Below are positions 25,850-37,166 of a stretch of 64,000 nucleotides of DNA, in pieces (position 1 is the stretch's first letter; each line of letters opens with the position of its first letter). Position numbers and translations under genes: made by a program. Where the stretch lies: assembly GCF_037975245.1 (NCBI RefSeq), contig NC_092567.1, positions 5,402,214 to 5,466,213 on the forward strand, in the 5' to 3' direction. The stretch comes from Apostichopus japonicus. Lineage: Eukaryota; Echinodermata; Holothuroidea; Aspidochirotida; Stichopodidae. A model generated the notes under the pieces. That model was not told where the DNA came from. It saw only the letters and a program-made list of their open reading frames with translations, and did not search any database.

Positions 25850-25985
25850 AAGTGTCCCCAAATTTCCAAATTTTGAATTTGCTTTCTCAATATTAGGAAT
25901 TTTTATCTCAAGATTTTCACCTCAAAAGTCAAAATTTTGACTTTTTCATCTCAAAACTTTTTAACTCAAAATTTTGAGGTTATAA
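25850..25985 (+). repeat. Degenerate minisatellite (ctcaaaattttgacttttt type)
   Basis: Words such as atctcaa, aaaattttgac and ctttttcatctcaaa recur with a loose 20-30 bp spacing. The same block exists in copy B at 38040-38190, so it predates the duplication. Confidence 0.6.
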
Positions 25986-26132
25986 GTGTCTTCATCTGCC
26001 AAATTTGTAGAAAGAACTAACCATATTGTACGGCTATTGACCAGCTGAACAGGGTACTTTATAAACCTTTGGTGATCTAAAATCTAGAAAGAGACCCGAG
26101 AGAGGTGGGCCAAAGTCAAAACCTCCGTAAGT

Positions 26133-28842
26133 GCGAGGGACGGAATTTGATATACGTTTCTATATATCCCAGCTCAACAGTAGTGAAATATGAAAAATCC
26201 AGTAGTAGGTTAAATAAAGAGAGTAACATACAACATAATAAAACAATTGAAACATATTCAAAATTTAACATGTTGCCATAGCAACGAACATTAATTGGCG
26301 CGAGGGACGGAATGATAAAAACTGGGTGTGCATGCACTCCAAACATTTGACGTATTATTATCAAATTTAGGAGGAATCTATATCCAATCATACCATTTAT
26401 AACAAGATCAATTACTCTTCTGATATTAACTGAAATGTGTTTTAAAAATCTCATAGCTAAATTAGGTTACGCTTTAATTTCACGAAAAAAAGTCAGCGCG
26501 AGGGACGGAATGCGAGGGACGGAATCGCTGTTTATGTTGATTAATTAGAGAAAAAGCTGTTGTAAATTCTGTTTGTCATTGCCATGCTCCCACAAGCAGT
26601 GGGAATATTATCACAAATTACACAATCCAATTAATGAACACACATTCAAGGAACAGATGGGGGTGGTGATGGGATGATTGGTGAAATGTAGGTAAATTGG
26701 AATCAAAATTGAAATTCATTCCATCACTCACCACTCAAATGCCTTGGTGAATGATAATTAAGTCACCTCCATCCACCACTTCCCCGAAATGAGGAATCTT
26801 AAACCCAACACAAATACTAAATCTATTTTCCACCTTTATATTGTAGGTGTATACAACAGTGTGGGACAATATATAATTTTTAAATTTGGAAACTGAAAAC
26901 TAATTTACTGTACAAATTCAACATTTATACTTTATACAAGGAAACAAAGTCACCATTGTAATTCAAATTGACAATTCACATATTCATTAACAAAACTCTG
27001 CTTAGATTCGGATCCAAACAGCATATGAAAGAGTTAAAAACTTCTTCCCCCATCATGACGTTAACTCATTAAGTTGTCATTAACAAGAAAAATGAACTAT
27101 TGTACACAACATACATCAATGCAATTCAATATAAATTGGAACATTAACATGTCAAACTCTTGGATATGATGTAGATTTGGAAATCAACAAACAGCTCACC
27201 AATGTGCAAGGAATTGATATGAATGCTTACAATTCATTACACAAATAATGGTCTCTGGTTCAGCATACAGGGAGAACAGGGGCTATATTTCCTTTCACCA
27301 TATCCCTTGAATACCACAGTAGGTCTTTTGCCTCTGGCCACTTCCAATACTTCCCTGTTTTTGCCATGGCATTAACCTGTGAATTACTGACAATTATGTT
27401 TTCCACCTCTCCTGGATACAACTGACCATTATACTCAACTATCACCCACCCACCACTTTCCATGGTAACTGATCATTGTTAACCAGCTGACTACCAATTT
27501 GATCTTGATCCCCATTCTACTCAACCTGACCACTGTTTTCCACTTTATTCAGATTAGGATCTGGTTCCTGATCATACTACCTGACTTTCAACTCCATCAT
27601 TTAAGTCATACAACTGCTCCCTGAGCATCTCTTCAACTGGTTCACAAAACTGACTCTGTAGGAAGAAAGTCAGTTTGCTCTTACCATTACTGCATGTACG
27701 GTCAATAAAATGGACCTTGTGTGTACAGTGCCTGGTACTTCAGGTACCTTGTCTGGCATAGAAGCCTAGGCACGATTATGCCATATGCAGGTACATAGAA
27801 TGTATCTGTTGCATTCACTCTATGTTGGCATATTCTGCTAACTGCTTGGCACTAGTGATGAGAAGTTTTACCTGCTTTGACATCACAGTACACACTTGAT
27901 TTTATCTTTCCCCCCCCCCACCCCCATCTACTGGGCCCTCCCATGGTGAGATTCAAAATAACTCCATGTTATTGGAATGTCACATGGGTACTGGGTGGCA
28001 AGGAAGTAAAAGCAATATTTTGATTTCAACTAGCACAGCCATCGGACCAAAATTGAACCTCTCATCCAGATTTGGACAAATTGTTGGACCTTTTCAATGA
28101 TAGCTTTATTGAAGTGCAAAGCTTAGAACTTGTCATGTGACATGTAATCACTGATGACACAGAAGGTTTTGCACTTCACCTTCCTCACTTTCAGCGTACC
28201 ATGCACAAACAGTGTACAATGTGAAATTCTTGTGGCCAAAGTATGCCGACTGTATTTCATTCTTTTAGTTGTTAGCATAGTTCTCGCTGAAGTCCACTTG
28301 GATGATAGATAGCACTGTTTGTTCCTGGAAGTGCCTACTTCAACTTTGCAAGTTCAGCCTGCTGTCGAATTCTGCTATAGTTGTGTCGTTGAAATTTACA
28401 CGTATGTTCTGCCAACTATTTCTATTAGCAACAGATTAGGACTACAGACGTGTAGCACCAAACTGTAACAGAATTCCGTCCCTCGCACTGAATTCCGTCC
28501 CTCGCGAAAATGTTGATTACCCATAATGCACCATTCATATTTTTGTTCAGTTTCTTTCATCACTACAGATGTTCAAGTCACTGATAGTTGATACTTTGCA
28601 GATTTGTATGCATACTGTACTATTTCCTCTCTCTCTTAAAAAAAAAAATTGTGTCAAAAAATGCGAGGGACGGAATTTTGAACCGTTTTTTCCTATTTTT
28701 CTTCATTTTTATTAAAAAAAAATTCAAAACTTTTCCAATGAATAATTTGCACTAGAGATGAACATGAAATTACAGAAAACTAAATTTACCTCACTCATCC
28801 TTATTTTCAGCTAGGTCAATAAGACTTAATTCCGTCCCTCGC
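26133..28842. repeat. Eight copies of GCGAGGGACGGAATT
   Basis: Left end, + orientation: 26133, 26300, 26498, 26512. Right end: inverted at 28472, 28491 and 28828, and + orientation at 28663. Two pairs are tandem. These are likely transposase-binding subterminal repeats of the 2.9-kb transposon. They are strikingly GC-rich in an AT-rich element. Confidence 0.93.
27257..28420 (-). pseudogene. Decayed transposase (DDE-type, transposon-encoded)
   Basis: On the minus strand, fragments read in order but in shifting frames with stops. First, near 28300-28180, IIQVDFSENY and then NEIQSAYFGHKNFTLYTV. Next, near 28160-28120, CVISDYMSHDKF, then a stop. Then, near 27990-27920, KYCFYFL, ITWSYFESHH and a G-rich segment. 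Last, the 67-codon tail at 27260-27463 with GGWVIVEYNGQLYPGEV and a K-x-W-K-W-P motif. From memory this order (VDF-ENY, SD-x4-HD, a histidine/glycine-rich segment, a WP tail domain) matches proteins of TIR DNA transposons in cnidarians, fish and invertebrates; the acidic residues would be the catalytic ones. At least three in-frame stops and one or more frameshifts make it non-functional. The tail may have been a separate exon. Confidence 0.8.
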
Positions 28843-29555
28843 ACCTAGTGCGCATCTTTTTAGATTTCAACGACCTCTATGTCACTGATAACGAAATTTT
28901 TGGGATTTTTTTAAATTTTATTCTGAAGTGAAAATTAGTACTGCCATGAGCCCAAAATAAATTTCTCCCACAGAAATAACTTTACTTTTGGGATTTGAGG
29001 ATGACCAATTTTGGCTTTGGCCCAGGTGTAACTAGGTCAATGTAGCCAATGCAATCTCCAGGGGCCTGGTGCCATTAAATAAAGAAAAATAATATGAAAA
29101 CACATCCACCAAAGCTGACACACTAAATTAGATACAATTATCTCCTAATGAGTGGAAATTCAAAAGACATTCTGTCCTCAATACGAAAGAGAGGTGCGAA
29201 ATCTCACACATTTCTCAGTCAGGCCATGCATGGTTGGGTTTGTGTGAGGTTGGACTCTCCTTTGGGAGCTCATTTATATCACTGCACCACACCTTTATAT
29301 GCCACTTCCACTAAACAACGGACAATCTGGTTCAAGTTTGATGCTTAACTGGTTAATTGTTTTTACACTTACCTGGTTATTGGAAACTGAAGTGTACTTT
29401 CCTTCCTCTGTATTTTTTCTCTGTGATTGTCCATGTATACAGGGTAGTTAGCCAGAGACATACACATACAGTATCTATTTCTGACTGATATTCTCAATGT
29501 CTCCTATAATTAGGACTTAAATCTCATTCACATCACTTTCTTTTCTCTTCATTAG

Positions 29556-29690
29556 GTTAATTATGAAGCGAGCTATTAGGGGATCACCTATTCCACCTGT
29601 AGTTACCAGTTTTTGATGGAAGTGTTCATACTAAGCTGACAAGGACAACGAGTGGTTTATCATCTGATATTTCTTCCATGTAATGGTAAT
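29556..29690 (+). pseudogene. Decayed exon, copy A (VN-type)
   Basis: Counterpart of the exon-like segment at 38846 in copy B. The acceptor tcttcattag is kept, but a stop replaces a tyrosine codon (agctattagggg against agctattatggg in B) and codons near the start are lost. Downstream ggtaataac is a possible donor. Confidence 0.45.
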
Positions 29691-31317
29691 AACATTCATG
29701 GTTAGTATAGAACAGTGATAGTAATGTTTCAACAAACTGTGGTAGATTTTTATGGATTAATCCAGTAATTGGTATGTTTGTAGTGAGCTTGCCATGACAC
29801 AATAGGCCCCCAAACACCCTCTGGTACGTTTTAACCATTTGTCAAACTGAAATAAAAATTGCCTCCAAGACTCATATTAATAAATTCTTCTAGAACTCCT
29901 GACACTTCTAGAATGGTAAGACTGGAAGACAACTTGTTGGTTCTGTAAGAAAGTAGCTTGGGTTACCTACAAATATGTCTTCAGTTAAGTTATTTTTTTT
30001 CTTCAAATACCATTTTAGATATTCCATAATGCTGTAGAAACATTAAAAGAAGTCAACTCAGTCTGTATTGCTGAGCTTTGAGTTAGAGGTATTTGTAATG
30101 AACACTCCATCAAACAAAAACAAGAAACCTTGATTAATTTAGGTAGGTCACACAAAGGTCACATAACTATGGATATAATCTTGAACTTTAATGTACTTTG
30201 TTTGTTATGATGTTTATTTACTGTAGTACAGTAGAGATGACTGTTTTAAGCATTTGCTTACATATTGGAAATATGATTTGAAATGTAATTGGACAGTAAA
30301 ATGCAAATCAACTCCACCTTTGGTATTCATCTCAAAGGTGTCTATCATATCAGCTGAATATTATGGTTGAGTTTGTATCTAATTTTCTTCTTTGATATTT
30401 TTCTCCAAACTCCTGAAAAACCCTCGCACATCAGTTCTAAGATTCACAATCACATCTTGTGAGGCTAAAGAAGCATCATTCAAGTAAGGTGTACACAAAA
30501 CCAGTAACATTGAGAGACAGGCACAGTTCCATGTACAGTTGTGTCACCATATCCACTTTTTTTTAAGTCTTTTTTATCCAAAGTTAAAAGTATATCATTC
30601 TTTATCACATATTTCACTGGGCACTTAGCTGACGTACAACTCTAGCCTCCACCCAACCCTCACCCTCTCACAACAGGACTGCACCGAACAACATGTTATG
30701 AAATAACAGTATACTCAAAGTCTGCAGATAGAAAAATATGTACTTTAACTCAATCAATTATAGTACAATGTCATCATTTCATAAATCCTACAAATTCATC
30801 AACCTATAGACAGTACAGTGAACCAACGGTTCCTAAATTATGTGACCAGAATCCTTCATCTTGTTTTCTTCAGGCTCCATTCTATTTCAGGGTTGCATTG
30901 TTATTACTTTTGTTTCTCAATTGAATATAAAACAGTCTGGATTGCTAGTGGCATTGCCTAAAGTTTGTATTGAAGATTCAATGCTTGTCTCAATTTCAAA
31001 TTAATGTTTCTTTATATGTCAATTAGTTTGGTATTAGGTGAGCTGTATATACACTGTGGGAAGCATTGTGAGACCTTGAACTCATCTTGTATAGTCTATA
31101 GATTTGTATTCTAGTTGCATTAGTTTCTTTACATTGTTATTATAATTATAACTGAGTGATTTACTTTGAAACTACAGTAGCATACCATATGTTTATAGTA
31201 GCGGTGTTCTGTGTTTGACAATGTTACATGGTAGAATGCAGCTACTTGCAGAACAGGTGATGACAATTTACATGAATAATTGATGACCAAATGTATTTTG
31301 TTTTTCTCATCATCAAG

Positions 31318-31422
31318 TAAACTGGAATTATTCAGTACTGAGATCAGCCTTTTTAGGGATTTACCAGTTTCATATCCGGATTACAGCTCTTGGAAGAAGT
31401 GCGTACAGTTTACATCAGCAGG
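31318..31422 (+). pseudogene. Exon-like segment, copy A (VNWNY type)
   Basis: The open frame reads VNWNYSVLRSAFLGIYQFHI then RITALGRSAYSLHQQ up to a donor-like g|gtaatgg at 31423. The acceptor is damaged: copy B has catcatcag|gtaaac but A has catcatcaagtaaac, which shifts the splice by one base. The Y-x-F-H-I-R-I-T-A-x-G-x-S pattern is reminiscent of the end of a fibronectin type III fold; this is a weak resemblance only. The B counterpart (40867-40972) has a good acceptor but an in-frame stop. Confidence 0.4.
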
Positions 31423-34056
31423 GTAATGGTTGTATGGTCCAACACCTGATTCTTACCCCACCCACCCACCCCACCCATCCCCCTCCTCCATGAGAATGCA
31501 AGTTTTTAATTAGATATTTTTACTCCATGACATATCAGATGATCCCTCAAGGGAAATTTCTACACCGGAAAGTCTATCATCCAGCACCCCCCCCCAACCC
31601 CCATCAATTCCAATCACTGCAAAACAAGACATAACATATGAACAATCTAGTTAGAACACTGCTAAAGGTTGTGTCCCAGGGATTCTGTGAAACCTCTTTT
31701 GTTCAGTGTTTCTCTAATTGTAGCATCATCTTTACAAATTGTACCATAATTATAGGTTTCAAGAGGATGCAATTCTGATGCCAAGTACATCTCTAATCTT
31801 ACAAATCTGACCAATTTTAATGGTCATTAGACACACATTGTTTCATAATGTAACAGTTTCTTTCATGTGTGGGCATATAATGCTAATAAAGGCTTTCTAT
31901 TGTCACCGTCTCCAGGTTGAGTGGATATTATGTAATTTATGGCGTGGTCCACCCATCCCATCATATTAAATAGTTGTCATGGATATCGATAGGTATTGAG
32001 TATTGCACTGTGACAAGCAACAGTTTATGATTCTACCACAGAAGATCGTACAACACAATATGACAAGTTCTTGTAGGATTCAGCATGTTATGTCATCTGA
32101 AATCCTTAATGCATTTGTATTATGTTTCTGTTCTTAAAGTTAGTGTGTAATTCAGTAATTATGTTATAAGAGTGTGTTTGGGTGGGGCGGGGGGGGGGGG
32201 CGGGGTGGGTGCATCATGTTGATGCATATTGGCAAAGTTGGAAATGAAGTTACTGGGAAAGTTGTTAAAGCAAAAACACTAACATTTATGTAATAGAGCA
32301 GCCTCTGCTTCACACTGGTATACAGATAGTTTGAAAGAAGCAATCTAGACCAGTAATTAGGTCTAACTTTGCTTGACTTCAAAGTAATAGAATTACAAAA
32401 TTGGTGTTCATACAAAGATGAACAACTTTATTGGCCTGCTGCACCAAACAACGTTAAAAGTACCTAATTAGAAAGTGTGCTGATCAAGTTAGTCTAATCC
32501 ATAGGATTGCAAACATGTTACCAAGTTTTGCCTTTTGTTTTCTTTATGGATAAATTTCCAAAAATTATTCAACTTTAAAATAAAAGCGCCTTGCAATAAA
32601 ATGAATGAACCTGCAATTATTGAGTCATTTTAGCATAAGCTTGTGTATCTGTGAGCAATGGAATAACTGTTGAGTAAATATTAAAAAGGCAACTCAAAAA
32701 CAAGGGATTTTATCGTTTGCATTAAACATCTAGTTCTGATATGTTTCTTATTGTCTTTGTCTTTATCTCCTCATTAGGTAAATGTGGATTAATCTTTCTT
32801 GAGACGACTTTTGGGGGTCACATGATGTGGATCTTGCACAGATAGTTTACAATATGCTGATGGTAATGATTAGTGTATAATTAGTGTATAGCAGGACTGG
32901 TAAGCTGGGTTGTAGTTATAATTAGATTTGATTCTGAAGTAGAAAGTGATTTAGTTACTGCCTAATCCTGGTGGAACAGTAATTGTTTTGTAATTTGCTT
33001 GATCAACAAACTCCATAAGGGCCTAGAGAAAAGGATAATGGCTTCAGTCTAACATACATACACCATATATGAGGCAATGCATGTCATGCATTGTATTGCT
33101 TACCATTGTGTGAAAGTACACAAATAGGTGTATGTGTTTAATATACTGGGTCTATTTCTTTGTTTTGTGTAGCCATCATAAATTAAGGAACAAAATATTG
33201 AGATGACTTGATCCAATTTTTCAGTCAGTCATAATGCTGTGTGTGCAGGTAAGAGTAGTAATCAGTCTTAACAGTGCGGCCACACTCCTCTGCATTGTCA
33301 GCCACACTTCCACAAACTATAGGGAGTAAACTGTACAGTATGACAGGCTCTTAAACAATCAATTTAGTTTATTAGTGCACGTCCCCTTACAATTAAATAG
33401 AGTCTTTTAAAAAAACAAGACACATTGCCACACTAAGTTAGAACACTTCTAAAGTCTGGTTTATATTATGATGAGGACTATCCTTATTGGTATATCTCAG
33501 TTACAAACTAAAGAATGAATTGTCACAAGTAGTTAAACTTGACCAAACCTATAGTACACAGTACATACATTAGTAAGGCTTCCATTGGCCCAGAAGTAAC
33601 CTTAGATATACATTTCAACTTAAGTTATCATCAACTTTAATATCCTAAGACTAAAGTATGCTTTTTTAATAGGTTTATTTTTCTTGAAGGTAGCCTGTAA
33701 ACTCCTCCCAGTGATAGGAGTATCTACGTGAGGTTATTTACTTTTGATATAAACCTAAGATTTGCCAAGGCTTAGACATTTCTACATAATTTAATATGTG
33801 ACATAATACTGTTTTAATGGAGACATATATTAAGTGAGCTTGTTACTATATATAATGTAATAGTGAATAACACCCTGCACAACTGCCTCAGTAAGTGAAT
33901 CAGAAATATTGTTACTATGATCACACTGTCTGAAGCGTATGTGCTTCAACTTGCTACATGTTCCATATATCACAATTAAGTATTTCTTTAGTAAACTGAC
34001 TAACAGGAACCATTTCTCCTTTTCCATTCTAACATTTTCCTACTTTTCCCTCTCAG

Positions 34057-34166
34057 TGCATCCAAAACCCAAGAAAATTTATATCAAATTTAGATCTGAA
34101 GATAATCTAGTCACTAATGAGCTATTTGCTAAGGGATTAAAAGTGGAAGTCTTTGATTGGTTTACT
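34057..34166 (+). CDS. Candidate internal exon, unknown gene (copy A)
   Basis: Acceptor tttccctctcag, then 110 bases open in one frame (entry phase 1, exit phase 0): HPKPKKIYIKFRSEDN, LVTNELFAKGLKVEVFDWFT, then a weak donor gtaacg. The frame stays open 90 bases further, so the exact donor is uncertain. Its exit phase matches the exon at 34881. The pattern (basic start, KIYI-F-SED, FA-L-VEV-D-F) is faintly like the start of SEFIR/TIR signalling domains of IL-17 receptors; I give this little weight. The copy B counterpart at 44844-44952 has lost one base (aatctgtcac against aatctagtcac), which shifts the frame. Either this exon is still coding and B is dead, or both are relics. Confidence 0.35.
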
Positions 34167-34439
34167 GTAACGTGTGCATATGTTGTCAGTCAGTCAGTTA
34201 TACAAGATATGCAAGTAGCTTCTGGACCCTATGCATGTCCTCAGAGTTCAAACCAAAGTAATTAAGAATTCCATTCTTAGCCATTGTTCAATAGTGTTGA
34301 AGGATTCTCTTAATGTTTTCTGTCTAAGATGTACATTATTTGCACTTCAGTTTTAGTACTGGCCATTTGAGATATTTATTTTATGTTGCAATACTATGGA
34401 AGATAGCTCACAAATTTGATAGAAATATTCCAGCAATTG

Positions 34440-34495
34440 TCAATATATGTCTTTTATCGGGGGGGGGGGGGGAGGGGGTGGGTGGGGAGGCTAGA
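34440..34495 (+). repeat. Poly-G rich tract
   Basis: A run of 13 or more G followed by gggtgggtgggg. A shorter G run lies at the matching place in copy B (45283-45290). Confidence 0.85.
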
Positions 34496-34880
34496 AAACT
34501 CTTGGGTGGTAACATGGAGTTGATCAGTTACCACTACAAGTGTTTTAAATAACAAATTGTATTGATTACCTCAGATGCAAAACATATTTTTAAATAGCAG
34601 TTTTAAGATAAAGGCAAAGGTGCTTTGAATAATGATATTAGTCCTGTGCTGTTAGCTATGTCAGTCCAACAAACCCAAAGATAAAAACAGAAATAGAAAA
34701 CAAAATATATGCTGCCCTGAGAATACAGCTATATTAATATTTATATATACTTATTAATAAGACACAAGGAAAGACGTTGATGTCTGTTACAAAAATGATC
34801 ACAGACCTGATGAATTTTCACATTGATAAATTTGGTGAATGGAAAGTTGAGTTATTTTGTATTTTCTCTTTCACCTCCAG

Positions 34881-34991
34881 GTGATACCATTTTCAACATT
34901 TCTTTGGTACATTTCCTCCAAGAAAATGAAAGAAAAAAGCAAGTGGGAACACATCACTGATGACAACACTTCCTTTGTGGCAGAGATTTTG
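34881..34991 (+). CDS. Candidate internal exon, unknown gene (copy A)
   Basis: Strong acceptor (ctctttcacctccag) and strong donor (tttg|gtgagt) bound 111 bases, exactly 37 codons in phase 0-0: VIPFSTFLWYISSKKMKEKS, then KWEHITDDNTSFVAEIL. It follows the exon at 34057 with compatible phase. No family is recognised with confidence. The copy B version (from 45541) keeps the acceptor and 14 codons, then hits TGA at 45583, where the duplicated block ends, so B is truncated inside this exon. A possible last exon in matching phase is at 46248-46316. Confidence 0.4.
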
Positions 34992-35206
34992 GTGAGTCTT
35001 TACATAATAATTTCTCAACAGTCAGTTTGTGAAATTGTAATGGGTTGTGCTGCATACTTCTGATCAAATCTACAGGCCATATGTATGTAAGGACATCTTG
35101 CCGAACTAGTTCTATAAATAACATCAAATGCTTTTTTTTATGATTCCATTTGTTTCATTGTGTAGAACTAACAAAATGTACTAAAAACAATGACTAGTAT
35201 TTGTAT
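34992..35206. other. Spacer between the exon and the dispersed repeat
   Basis: No feature seen; intron-like AT-rich sequence. Confidence 0.4.
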
Positions 35207-35795
35207 CTGCAAAGAGGTACACAGTATACCTTCATGTACCACATTTTAATAGCAGATGCATAGGTTATCTACTACTTGAAATCGGTTTGCAGGACTAGGA
35301 GAATGGGACCCCTTCTCAACCCCCATTTTAAAATAGGATTTCAAAAAGGGGGGGGGGTAACAAATCCCAACTGACTTAGCTACAGTAGGTCCTGCACTAT
35401 TATGGAAAGACCAGAGAATTTAAAAATGGCGGAGGTGTGGTCGTTGGCTTGTTGAAGGCAAATCTCAGTAGCCCCGTCCCTGAATTCTTTTTGAAAATTG
35501 ATGTTAACTGGTGCACCCCGAGGCATAATTAGACCACCAATTAGGTCTAAAATTGGCTCCATACACCATGCAGTTTTGCCTATGAACAATGTTTTTGTAA
35601 AGTCGTAAGGGGGGATTGGAGCGGGCCGGTAGGGGTGTACACTCGTAGCAGTGGCCTTCTTCTCAGCTGAATAGAACATTGCCACCTTCCACCCTCCCCG
35701 ACTTTTATCCAAGTGTATAATTTAGAAATTTTCTGATTAATGTTGAAATACCAAAATACTTTCATCTGGTCATTTCAAATGTCTTTAGGAGAAGT
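35207..35795 (+). repeat. Dispersed repeat copy 2 (uninterrupted)
   Basis: Same family as 20046-20324 plus 22813-23145, but continuous at cttgttgaaggcaaatctc, where copy 1 carries the 2.5-kb GTAAAA element. Length is about 590 bp. Minus-strand frames of 110 codons (35380-35712) and 61 codons (35580-35765) run through it, and copy 1 has only a partial matching frame, so I do not regard them as genes. No TIR or TSD is evident; the class is unknown. Confidence 0.88.
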
Positions 35796-37166
35796 CACGC
35801 CTAACTATGTCAACAGTAGTAATATTGGTATTGTATAGCATGTCATCGGGAGCGATTAGAGGTGTGGGCGTAGGGTTGTGTGGCGCACATTTTCATGCAG
35901 ATGGGAACAATCTCAAGAAGTGATGGGTGCGTCAGCCCCCCCCCCCGCCCCGGCAATGATACGCCTTTGGGTCAACTACATGATATTCACAGGAAATGTG
36001 CTCAATTCTCAAATCGCATGCGAAATATATTTTTAGATTAATTGTACGGAGTTACGGTACTAGATTTGGGGTAACAATTAGCATTCAGGTTGGAGTGTAT
36101 TACATTTTATCTGTGGATGGCATTGTTGCATCGAAGAACACATGTATAGTGCAGTTCGCATATAGATCCTGGTCTAATATCGAAATGCGCCATGTTCCCC
36201 AACGACTCGGTCGAGTTCGAGACCAGCCACAGTTTTTTTCATAGCACAATTGTACAACTGTTTAAGGCGTCCATACACACACGTGGGTTATGATATACCA
36301 TATAGAGTATATATACATTAGTGAGAGAGGGAAAATGGAAACGTCAAATTTGGAGTATTCGGTGTAAGGGGTAGGCCGAGGCGCATGCACCTTCCGAAAT
36401 CCTCGATACGCCACTGGCTACCCTGTGTATATAATATGGATCAGCGCTGTAATTATGTCACTGTTCTTCTACAGCATCTCTTCCCGGTGTCTTTGGCGTT
36501 TTTCTTCTGTTCCCTCCTTTTCTCCTTTTTCTTTCTTTTTCCCCTCTTTTTTTCCTTTTTTCTTCTCTCTTTTTTTCTCTCCTCTCCTTCTTACCCGGGG
36601 GCGCGCCCCCAACGCCCCCCCTTCTGGATATGCGCCTGCACAAGTTTAATGAACACAAGTTGTCACTTGTTTGTATATGCGGCGTACAGAATGTGTGCAG
36701 TTCGCATGTAGGCTACTTGTATACGACAAAAAAACAGTTAAGTTCTATGCCGGCACACACTTTACCTGCGTCCTCTTCGATGCTAGGTGAATATCATGTC
36801 TTAAACTATGAATTAAGAAACGGCTGTTTCAAACATCTCACTAATTCTTTCGGCGACTTTAATCCCTATTCATTGAGCACAATAGCATAACCTGCGTATA
36901 AACTCGTACTAGGATTATACGAGGTGTCTACACGGCAATTTGTTTGTCAACGATTTTATACGCGATTGTACTTTTTTATACGATCGTGTGCGCGTACACA
37001 TGTCCAGTTATACATGAGCGGTACTGTAGACTATTTTATTTAGGAGTATTTATATCCTTTCAGTTGAAAATGACCAACCTCCCTATTTTCCCTTATTCTC
37101 CCGGATTTTGGCCCTGAAAAATGTTATTCTCCATATTTTGGGGTCAAGCAGATTAGGTCTGAATGC
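35796..37166. other. Spacer between duplication copies, transposon-end fragments
   Basis: Contains poly-C (35936-35948), a pyrimidine tract (36500-36594) and sequences resembling hAT-type element ends: gatacgccactgg (36403-36415), ggatatgcgcctgc (36626-36639) and gatacgcct (35961-35969). No matched pair of ends with TSD was found. ORFs of 60-108 codons here are mostly translations of the C/T-rich tract. Confidence 0.4.
36500..36594 (+). repeat. Polypyrimidine tract
   Basis: Almost unbroken C/T (ctttttctttctttttcccc) followed by the palindromic gggggcgcgccccc at 36597-36610. Confidence 0.9.

Larger units (their letters stand above)
26107..29023 (-). mobile_element. 2.9-kb DNA transposon with decayed transposase
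   Basis: Copy B lacks this block: its sequence cagagagtggtataactagg joins what lies on either side here. The ends are inverted repeats GGGCCAAAGTCAAAA (26107-26121) and TTTTGGCTTTGGCCC (29009-29023), 14 of 15 matching. AGGT (26103-26106 and 29024-29027) or AGGTG is the TSD. Near both ends the 15-mer GCGAGGGACGGAATT is repeated eight times in total. The minus strand carries remains of a transposase-like gene. TIR, a 4-5 bp TSD and this protein type fit a cut-and-paste superfamily such as Sola, but the assignment is inference. Insertion followed the segmental duplication. Confidence 0.92.
25077..34919 (+). repeat. Segmental duplication, copy A
   Basis: Collinear with 37167-45582 through many long matches (acctatcaagcttcttt, gctgacacactaaattagat, gaggctaaagaag, agcataccatat). 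Removing the transposon at 26107-29023 leaves about 6.9 kb, close to the 7.0 kb of copy B without its own insertion. By eye similarity is high but with many indels, so the event is not very recent. The right breakpoint falls inside an exon-like segment at 34881-34991. Confidence 0.9.

Noticed and set aside
35380-35765. 110- and 61-codon minus-strand ORFs in the dispersed repeat
   Set aside because: The other repeat copy does not keep these frames.
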